This document shows positions 1-3,644 of a stretch of DNA of 8,273 nucleotides, in pieces. The notes under the pieces were generated by a model. It did no database searches, was not told the origin of the DNA, and worked only from the letters and a program-made list of their open reading frames with translations. Source of the stretch: Bacteroidetes bacterium UBA7692 (GTDB lineage Bacteria > Bacteroidota > Bacteroidia > Chitinophagales > LD1). The position numbers and the translations under genes are program-made. Numbering within the stretch: the first letter of the stretch is position 1; every line of letters starts with the position of its first letter. The stretch spans positions 1-8,273 of the forward strand of contig DLGO01000069.1 of assembly GCA_002482725.1 (NCBI GenBank), written 5' to 3'.

Positions 1-41
1 GGCTACTGCCTACGTCGGATGTGAATGTAGGCTGTGCCTAC
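1..41. repeat. REP-like hairpin doublet, copy 1 (left edge cut)
   Basis: Two short palindromes lie side by side. The first is the right part of CGTAGGC-TACT-GCCTACG, its left arm cut by the window start (visible 1-14). The second is GTAGGC-TGT-GCCTAC at 27-41. They are separated by TCGGATGTGAAT. The same pair recurs at 1001-1045, and the first palindrome alone at 223-240. Paired short hairpins recurring in non-coding DNA are typical of REP/BIME elements. A matching REP-associated tyrosine transposase gene is not in this window. Confidence 0.65.
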
Positions 42-177
42 GGCCTACTATCACACCACCAAACCCTTTACTACCATCCCACACCCTCGACCGCTCCGCT
101 GTTCGGGATTTTCTGCAAGGAATCCCGAACCCAGACCCCAGGGTTCTCTGAACCCGTCTCCTGTATTCCCGGCTGTT
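41..177. repeat. 137-bp direct repeat, copy A
   Basis: This block matches 239-375 without any gap, at a constant offset of 198 bp. By hand count there are about 14 mismatches, roughly 90% identity. It contains a perfect inverted repeat (GTTCGGGATT at 101-110, AATCCCGAAC at 121-130, 10-nt loop) followed by a second hairpin GGGTTC-TCT-GAACCC at 141-155. An open frame crosses this block but merely translates the repeat twice, so I treat the DNA as non-coding. Confidence 0.8.
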
Positions 178-182
178 AGTAG

Positions 183-204
183 GGGCAATCCTTTACGGTT
201 GCCC
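183..204. repeat. Hairpin GGGCAATC / GGTTGCCC
   Basis: An 8-bp stem (183-190 with 197-204, one T.G wobble) closes a CTTTAC loop. It lies in the 45-bp spacer between direct-repeat copy A and the hairpin preceding copy B. There is no T-tract, so it does not look like an intrinsic terminator. It resembles the short GGGGC...GCCC interspersed palindromes found between bacterial genes. Confidence 0.5.
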
Positions 205-222
205 ACCCTGGCTGTTCCTGGG

Positions 223-240
223 CGTAGGCTACTGCCTACG
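223..240. repeat. REP-like hairpin, copy 2 (single)
   Basis: Perfect palindrome CGTAGGC (223-229), loop TACT, GCCTACG (234-240). It is identical to the first hairpin of the doublet at 1001-1045. Here the second GTAGGC-TGT-GCCTAC hairpin is missing, and the sequence runs straight into the copy B repeat. Copy A is preceded by both hairpins. The difference looks like loss or gain of one hairpin unit. Confidence 0.65.
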
Positions 241-375
241 GCCTACTATCACACCACCACACCCTTTACTACCATTCTACACCCTCGGCTGTTCCGCTGT
301 TCGTGATTTTCTGAAAGGAATCCCGAACCCAGACCCAAGGTTTCTCCGAACCTGTATTCTGTATTCCCGGCTGTT
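239..375. repeat. 137-bp direct repeat, copy B
   Basis: Gap-free second copy of 41-177. The large inverted repeat persists with one mismatch (GTTCGTGATT 299-308, AATCCCGAAC 319-328). The following small hairpin has degraded (AGGTT...AACCT around 338-353). Copy B is therefore the more decayed copy structurally. Both copies end in the same GTATTCCCGGCTGTT. Confidence 0.8.
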
Positions 376-429
376 CCCTCTCGCTCTCCGCCCTGTTTCT
401 CAGCCCTCACTCATTCTCTCCCCCGCCAG

Positions 430-535
430 GCATTTTGCATTAAGCCTCAGCGAGGCGCCCTGTTTGTAGAAATAACCAACCAGATTGGTACAGCCCCTGA
501 GTGGCGTTCTGTTCTCCTGCGTATTTATATAATAC
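430..535. repeat. Possible interspersed (MITE-like) element
   Basis: The stretch carries the palindrome GCCTC-AGC-GAGGC (444-456), followed by CCCTGTTTGTAGAAAT. From memory, CCTGTTTGTAGAA-like sequence next to a short palindrome is a recurrent intergenic element in Bacteroidota genomes. No transposase or target-site duplication is visible here. The boundaries given are approximate and rest on loss of recognisable structure, not on defined ends. Confidence 0.35.
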
Positions 536-541
536 CTGTCG

Positions 542-555
542 CAGGCATCCGCCTG
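542..555. repeat. Short hairpin CAGGC-ATCC-GCCTG
   Basis: Perfect 5-bp stem with a 4-nt loop, of the same layout as the CGTAGGC-TACT-GCCTACG hairpins but a different sequence. It precedes a degenerate repeat copy at 571-616, as the REP-like hairpins precede copies A and B. It could be a diverged member, or chance. Confidence 0.3.
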
Positions 556-570
556 TCACCTCGCTTCAGG

Positions 571-616
571 CTGTGTTCCGCTATTTAGGATTTTCTAAAA
601 GATATCCAGAACCTGG
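571..616. repeat. Degenerate third copy of the 10-bp inverted-repeat core
   Basis: CTGTGTTCCGCTATTTAGGA followed by TTTTCTAAAAGATATCCAGA and ACC lines up with CTGTTCCGCTGTTCGTGATT, TTCTGAAAGGAATCCCGAAC and CC of copy B. The inverted repeat is now imperfect. It marks the right end of the hairpin-rich 1-616 block. Confidence 0.5.
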
Positions 617-797
617 AACTATCCATGCTGCGGTACTTTTTTAACCTCCGGTTGCGGTACTTTCAGCCAGGTTTCAAATCCTGTTTCAACCTTATTATCA
701 ATTACTTGCAGCATTTCCGCTGCGGTAGTTGCTGCGGTGGTTTCAACGCCTGCGCTGCGGTAAATTTTACTACTGTGTCAAAGAACATCTACTCATC

Positions 798-832
798 TGA
801 CACCAACTTTCATTTCATGCGTTTAGTGTCAT
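798..832. repeat. 35-bp direct repeat, copy 1
   Basis: It begins TGACACCAACTTTCATTTCA and ends GTTTAGTGTCAT. It matches 1081-1115 at 32 of 35 positions. Its ends form an inverted repeat, TGACAC (798-803) and GTGTCA (826-831), around a 22-nt spacer. A third partial word, TTTAGTGTCAC, is at 920-930. On the minus strand both full copies read through ...ACTAAACG-ATGAAATGA, encoding TKRMK then a stop. The element may be part of decayed minus-strand genes or a repeated protein-binding site. Confidence 0.5.
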
Positions 833-867
833 TTTCTTATTCTGACATACCATTTTTATACTGATAA

Positions 868-978
868 TCAATTATTTACCTCAATTCCAAAAATGACATC
901 AAAACTTTTTTGAATGTCATTTAGTGTCACGCCATTGCCAGCCCTTTTGTCGGCAACTTGCGATACTTTCACCTCCAT
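868..978 (-). CDS. Possible small ORF, 36 aa, maybe a gene fragment
   Basis: The minus strand has an ATG-started frame (978-976) ending in TGA (870-868). The peptide begins MEVKVSQVADKRAGNGVTLN and ends DIQKSFDVIFGIEVNN. The second half reads like a genuine helix-rich protein segment. By eye the DIQKSFDVIFGIEVN part resembles the end of RteC-type regulators of Bacteroidota conjugative elements (pattern IxxxFExxFNIxLxxYYRT). A frame change near the stop would continue with YQYKNGMSE. That resemblance is weak and unverified. The start codon lies inside a repeat motif, so this may be the tail of a decayed gene, or chance. Confidence 0.2.
   Translation of the reverse strand: MEVKVSQVADKRAGNGVTLNDIQKSFDVIFGIEVNN
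891..922. repeat. Long hairpin AAATGACAT...ATGTCATTT
   Basis: AAATGACAT (891-899) pairs perfectly with ATGTCATTT (914-922). The pairing continues inward as C-AAAA with TTTT-G after a single bulged A at 913, leaving a CTT loop. The stem totals 14 bp. The right arm runs into TTAGTGTCAC, a word shared with the 35-bp repeats. It could be a structured transcript element, an operator-like palindrome or a mobile-element end. Confidence 0.55.
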
Positions 979-1000
979 GACCCCAACAAGCTCTTCTCGG

Positions 1001-1045
1001 CGTAGGCTACTGCCTACGCCGGATGTGATTGTAGGCTGTGCCTAC
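1001..1045. repeat. REP-like hairpin doublet, copy 3 (complete)
   Basis: CGTAGGC-TACT-GCCTACG (1001-1018) and GTAGGC-TGT-GCCTAC (1031-1045) are separated by 12 nt (CCGGATGTGATT). The doublet is nearly identical to 1-41 (TCGGATGTGAAT spacer). It is followed by GGCTCACTATCGTACTGG instead of the 137-bp repeat, so the doublet moves or is copied independently of that repeat. This is the clearest example of the unit in the window. Confidence 0.7.
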
Positions 1046-1080
1046 GGCTCACTATCGTACTGGCCACTTAACTCCAATTG

Positions 1081-1115
1081 TGACACCAACGTTCATTTCA
1101 TCCGTTTAGTGTTAT
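1081..1115. repeat. 35-bp direct repeat, copy 2
   Basis: Second copy of the 798-832 repeat, 283 bp downstream, with three substitutions. One turns the right-hand GTGTCA into GTGTTA, breaking the terminal inverted repeat. In the minus-strand reading the changes give N for D and a synonymous Arg codon (CGG versus CGC) before the conserved TKRMK-stop. Confidence 0.5.
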
Positions 1116-1175
1116 GAGCTTGTCGGCACTTCTGTCGATAATACCTGCGGTACTTTTCCCTCCCCACACTTGTTA

Positions 1176-1254
1176 AAAAATGGCGGTGGTTGGCGGTGGA
1201 TGGCGGAAATCACGTTTTTTAGCTAGAGAACCGCTTTTCTTGCGGTACTTTTTT
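1176..1254. repeat. GGATGGCGGAAATCACG unit, copy 1
   Basis: AAAAAATGGCGG starts the unit, GGATGGCGGAAATCACG is at 1198-1214, and TGCGGTACTTTTTT closes it at 1241-1254. A second copy with the same order lies at 1348-1417. The offset between corresponding words is 163-172 bp, so indels have accumulated. On the minus strand both copies contain codons for KYR and RDFRHP with several synonymous differences. This hints at former coding sequence but is not proof. Confidence 0.45.
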
Positions 1255-1347
1255 ACACTCAATCCTTTATTCACCAACAGATTTGCCCAAAATTGTGTCG
1301 GTAAAAATTACCATCAAACTGTCGGCTCCAGCACCTCCTCAACCCGA

Positions 1348-1417
1348 AAAAAATGGCGAGGGATGGCGGAAATCACGGTTTTTACTCCTTTTTGCAATTG
1401 TTAAAACCTGCGGTACT
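1348..1417. repeat. GGATGGCGGAAATCACG unit, copy 2
   Basis: Second copy: AAATGGCGAG, the exact 17-mer GGATGGCGGAAATCACG at 1361-1377, then TGCGGTACT at 1409-1417. The minus strand here stays open for roughly 75 codons, ending in TGA at 1341-1339, but has no ATG near its beginning. An overlapping plus-strand frame (1283-1543) also stays open. Neither resembles a known protein. Confidence 0.45.
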
Positions 1418-1551
1418 CCATTGCGGTCTTTCTGTCGGTATTTATTCCCTCGTGTCACCCTGTATTCTCCCCGGTTTGTGTCCTCACAAAACGGAAATAG
1501 AACAAAATTCCCGTTCGTATTCCGGCTGAGGAGTTGGAACTGATTTTTCTG

Positions 1552-1689
1552 ATGGAAATGTTTATTAAATTATTTTTTGATGCAGCAAGAAAGATTTTTG
1601 CAGCCATAGTTAACGCTCTGGCAAAAAAATCAGCCGCAGTTGCAACTGAAAATGATCATAAACAAACCAGCGGGATGAATCTGTTCTAA
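1552..1689 (+). CDS. Possible small protein, 45 aa, unknown function
   Basis: From ATG 1552 the frame encodes MEMFIKLFFDAARKIFAAIV, then NALAKKSAAVATENDHKQTS and GMNLF, stopping at TAA. The first about 25 residues form a hydrophobic/amphipathic helix with scattered Lys/Arg. The rest is polar. This layout is seen in small membrane-active or membrane-anchored peptides. The frame is open back to TAG at 1498-1500, and the extra codons (KIPVRIPAEELELIFL) also look protein-like. A non-ATG start such as TTG 1534 is therefore possible. There is no Shine-Dalgarno, as expected for this phylum. It sits at the right edge of the repeat field, the only plus-strand candidate between 1 and 7147. I do not recognise a family. 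Confidence 0.35.
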   Translation: MEMFIKLFFDAARKIFAAIVNALAKKSAAVATENDHKQTSGMNLF

Positions 1690-1919
1690 CTCTGTATCCT
1701 TGGCCTTCCGTGAAATCTGGGTAATCCGTGATTCAGACAAAAAAATCCGTGATCCAAAGAACGCTTCAGGTCAATGACCCGCGCGCTAATATAAATCGCA
1801 CCCACATCCAACTCTAGCAGGAAAGGCGGCAAAATGTTTCCTACCATTTAACCTGCTGATTCTAAGTATTATGTAGGGCAATTAAAAATCGTTAACTCTC
1901 CTTTTTGGGCGATGGTTTG

Positions 1920-1939
1920 GTGGTAAGGATTTTTACCAC
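1920..1939. repeat. Hairpin GTGGTAA-GGATTT-TTACCAC
   Basis: Perfect 7-bp stem (1920-1926 with 1933-1939) and 6-nt loop, extendable by a G.T pair. It has no T-run on either side long enough to call a Rho-independent terminator. It lies just before the first AAAGCGCAAAAGTG copy. It could be an operator-type palindrome or a weak terminator for the small ORF at 1552-1689. Confidence 0.35.
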
Positions 1940-1945
1940 TTACAT

Positions 1946-1964
1946 AAAAAGCGCAAAAGTGAAC
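1946..1964. repeat. AAAAAGCGCAAAAGTGAAC repeat, copy 1
   Basis: It differs at one base from the copy at 2100-2118 (AAAAGTG versus AAATGTG). Only a 14-bp core is shared with the copy at 2893-2906. Together the three copies form a direct-repeat family spread across the region around the orphan gene. Confidence 0.55.
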
Positions 1965-2099
1965 ACTAGTTACCAAACAAACTCATTAGAAGCCATTACC
2001 GACATTAATTAATATTCAACCAACAAAATGCTTCACTACGGAGTTTCATAGCAATTTTCCACATGCCTAATTATCAGTCACTTAATCACTCTCCAAAGT

Positions 2100-2118
2100 A
2101 AAAAGCGCAAATGTGAAC
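2100..2118. repeat. AAAAAGCGCAAATGTGAAC repeat, copy 2
   Basis: Its core AAAGCGCAAATGTG (2102-2115) is identical to 2893-2906. The two exact copies flank the AT-rich orphan gene and the hairpin pair at 2708-2764. They are possible scars of insertion or boundaries of a recombined segment. Confidence 0.6.
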
Positions 2119-2126
2119 ATTACCCT

Positions 2127-2158
2127 ATTTTGATACACTACCATTTTGATACACTACC
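2127..2158. repeat. Perfect 16-bp tandem duplication
   Basis: ATTTTGATACACTACC occurs twice head to tail (2127-2142, 2143-2158). It begins 8 bp after the second AAAGCGCAAATGTGAAC copy and ends 3 bp before the orphan gene's stop codon. The lack of divergence suggests a recent slip or duplication event, or a site whose copy number changes. Confidence 0.75.
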
Positions 2159-2161
2159 CAT

Positions 2162-2623
2162 CTACCACTGATTAAAGCAAATCCCTCCCCGTTCCTTTAA
2201 TCCTATACTTTGAGATTCTATTAAGCTCGGCGAATCTCTAAAAAACAACTTGAATCCAACTGATTTAAATATGATATCTCCTCCTTGAGTAATAACTTTC
2301 CAATCATATTGAATTTGTTCGTAAATATAATTTGCATTTTTAGCCTTATTGGGATTGTTTCGTTGTATTTCATCTATTTCTACATTGAGAGAATACAGAG
2401 ATATATTTAAGTCATATACATTTCTAAATACCAAAGTAGCTTGGCAAACCCAAAACTTAAATTTAGTTCCATCCACCCATTTAACGATATAATCAATATC
2501 AAATATCAATTCAAACTTCTCCTCATCAAAAGCTACAGCATATATTTTATTATCATGCCATTGCATTTTTTCGAAATTCTTTTCGTCCCAAATTTCCCCT
2601 TTTAAATCTTTGTTTAGTTCCAT
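2162..2623 (-). CDS. Hypothetical protein, 153 aa, possible immunity-type orphan
   Basis: The intact frame runs from ATG 2623 to TAG 2162. There is no signal peptide or membrane segment, so it is likely cytoplasmic. It is acidic and rich in aromatic and beta-type residues: MQWHDNKIYAVAF near residues 20-32, then ELIFDIDYIVKW (38-49), WVCQATLVFRNVYDLNISL (58-76), and DWKVITQGGDIIF further on. The WHDxxIYxxxF...DIDYIxxW...ATLVFxNVxDL pattern seems familiar from uncharacterised Bacteroidota proteins, some next to toxins. That is memory, not a search. The gene is visibly more AT-rich than the operon beside it and stands alone on its strand, flanked by direct repeats AAAGCGCAAATGTG, which suggests acquisition. 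No toxin gene is adjacent. The start is preceded by an A/T-rich leader typical of the phylum. Function unassigned. Confidence 0.75.
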   Translation of the reverse strand: MELNKDLKGEIWDEKNFEKMQWHDNKIYAVAFDEEKFELIFDIDYIVKWVDGTKFKFWVCQATLVFRNVYDLNISLYSLNVEIDEIQRNNPNKAKNANYIYEQIQYDWKVITQGGDIIFKSVGFKLFFRDSPSLIESQSIGLKERGGICFNQW

Positions 2624-2707
2624 ATTATTTTATTCGAGTTTGTTTTTACTTAAATCTGTTTTAGGAATTTCATGTGGCTCAGCTGATCTTACGTTTTTAT
2701 CCCGCTC

Positions 2708-2764
2708 TTCGGCATGTTTCAAAGGGCATGTCGAAGTTTAGATAAAGGGGGTTCTCTGAACCCC
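2708..2764. repeat. Hairpin pair, fourth member of the IR + GGGTTC family
   Basis: Stem 1: TTCGGCATG (2708-2716) pairs with CATGTCGAA (2727-2735), 9 bp with one G.T, 10-nt loop. Stem 2: GGGGTTC-TCT-GAACCCC (2748-2764). The order, the 10-nt loop and the second hairpin reproduce the layout at 101-155, although the first stem has a different sequence with compensating arms. It lies between the glycosyltransferase stop and the orphan gene start, both on the minus strand. It could separate the two transcripts, but has no clear T-tract. Confidence 0.6.
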
Positions 2765-2892
2765 GGCTAACCCTCGCTCAACATCAAAAGTCCTTTTCGT
2801 GTGCCATAAAAATCACAGCAGCTGCTCAACAAATACTCCTCTTCTACGCCTCATGAGCACAAACATCTTTCCTTTGTCTCAGGATTCAACCC

Positions 2893-2906
2893 AAAGCGCA
2901 AATGTG
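2893..2906. repeat. AAAGCGCAAATGTG repeat, copy 3
   Basis: Exact 14-bp match to 2102-2115 in the same orientation, 51 bp downstream of the glycosyltransferase stop codon. The 791-bp interval between corresponding bases holds the orphan gene and the hairpin pair. Confidence 0.6.
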
Positions 2907-2956
2907 GCCTCGCATTTTTCCCAAACTACAGATAAGGATCTCACCCCTTCAACCAC

Positions 2957-3640
2957 CTAGTCTACAAACCTGAACTTGATAAGCACCCAGGCAGCTTTCA
3001 ACCCATCCGTCCATTGCATTTTTTTACCCTCGGCAAAGGAGCGCGGGTAGTAGTGCATCGGCAGCTCATATATTTTATACCCCAGCTTCGATACCTTGGC
3101 CGTTACCTCCGGGCAAAACTCAAACCTGTTGTACGTAAGGGTAATCTGCTGTATCACATCTTTTTTAAAAACCTTGTAGCAGGCAGCCTCATCCGTTATC
3201 CGCTGGTTGTACAGCAGGTTGGCCAGTTGCGATACAAACCTGCCACCTATGTCATATAGCCAATACCTGTCTCCTATGGCGGGGTTCAGGTTGCGCGAGC
3301 CATACACCACGCTCGCCTTGCCATCTATTATGGGCTGCACCAGGTGCACATAGTCCATAGGTTCGGTCTCCAGGTCGCCGTCTTGTATTATCAGCATATC
3401 GCCATGTATGTGGCCTATGCCTGTGCGTATGGCAGCTCCCTTGCCCTGGTTCACGGTATGCGAAAAAATGCGTAGCCCGTATTCCTCTTTCAATGATTGC
3501 ACCACTGCCAGCGTATCATCGGTACTGGCATCGTTCACCACTATTATTTCTTTTTCAAGTGGCACCTCATATACTTTTTTCAGTAGCTCGGCTATGGTTT
3601 TTTGTTCGTTGAATACGGGAATGATTACCGATAAAAGCAT
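2957..3640 (-). CDS. Family 2 glycosyltransferase, DPM1/ALG5-like, 227 aa
   Basis: Predicted to move a sugar from a nucleotide donor to a polyprenyl phosphate on the cytoplasmic face of the membrane. GT-A motifs appear in order: SVIIPVFNE (4-12), VVNDASTDDT (34-43), NQGKGAAIRTG (64-74), the metal-binding QDGDLE (86-91), YGSR (113-116), ITDEAACYKVF (148-158), FEFCPEVTAK, and YYPRSFAEGKK near the C-terminus. Related enzymes usually have QDADLE and TDxxTCYK, so the G at 88 and the AAC variant are small departures. The catalytic aspartates are kept. There is no C-terminal membrane domain, as in DPM1-type rather than DPMS/GtrB-type enzymes. The start lies 4 bp after the stop of the GT-C/TPR gene, implying one transcript. 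The exact sugar cannot be read from sequence. Confidence 0.9.
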   Translation of the reverse strand: MLLSVIIPVFNEQKTIAELLKKVYEVPLEKEIIVVNDASTDDTLAVVQSLKEEYGLRIFSHTVNQGKGAAIRTGIGHIHGDMLIIQDGDLETEPMDYVHLVQPIIDGKASVVYGSRNLNPAIGDRYWLYDIGGRFVSQLANLLYNQRITDEAACYKVFKKDVIQQITLTYNRFEFCPEVTAKVSKLGYKIYELPMHYYPRSFAEGKKMQWTDGLKAAWVLIKFRFVD

Positions 3641-3644
3641 ATTC

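Larger units (their letters stand above)
629..1440. repeat. Field of dispersed TGCGGTACTTT-like motifs
   Basis: TGCGGTACTTT or close variants occur at 629, 653, 721, 733, 756, 959 (TGCGATACTTTC), 1146, 1241, 1409 and 1422. The first two are 24 bp apart; later copies lie in longer, partly repeated contexts. Related TGTCGGC/TGTCGGT words occur near 948, 1119, 1319 and 1433. On the minus strand the motif reads AAAGTACCGCA. There is no uniform spacer, so it is not a CRISPR. It may be decayed tandem duplications of a minus-strand sequence, or a set of binding sites. No complete gene is apparent across 620-1550. Confidence 0.55.
1690..2161. other. AT-rich intergenic region without a visible gene
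   Basis: Neither strand shows a convincing frame. The region has AATCCGTGATTCAGAC and AATCCGTGATCC (1722 and 1744), a short word repeated 22 bp apart. It also holds a perfect hairpin at 1920-1939, two copies of AAAGCGCAAAWGTGAAC, and a 16-bp tandem duplication. The minus-strand orphan gene ends at its right border, so this stretch would receive that gene's transcript end. The small plus-strand ORF ends at its left border. Confidence 0.5.

Noticed and set aside
34..306. Plus-strand 90-aa open frame in the left repeat region
   Set aside because: It translates the 137-bp repeat twice (TAYYHTT...FTTI.HPR...RCS), crosses several hairpins and is Pro/Arg-rich. It is better explained by the repeat than by a gene.
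625..1117. Plus-strand frames at 625-864 and 914-1117
   Set aside because: Their sequences are Cys/Phe/Ser-rich readings of the repeated motifs, without family features. The minus strand looks more protein-like here.
629..1440. CRISPR array interpretation of the TGCGGTACTTT motifs
   Set aside because: The repeats are only 8-14 bp, degenerate and irregularly spaced, with repeated rather than unique intervening sequence and no cas genes.
1180..1543. Overlapping plus-strand frames at 1180-1404 and 1283-1543
   Set aside because: They overlap each other in different frames, both run across the GGATGGCGGAAATCACG repeats, and neither resembles a known protein.
2893..2925. Possible terminator AAATGTG...CGCATTTTT after the glycosyltransferase
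   Set aside because: The stem is short with a wobble pair. In the minus direction, which the operon uses, it is not followed by a T-tract.
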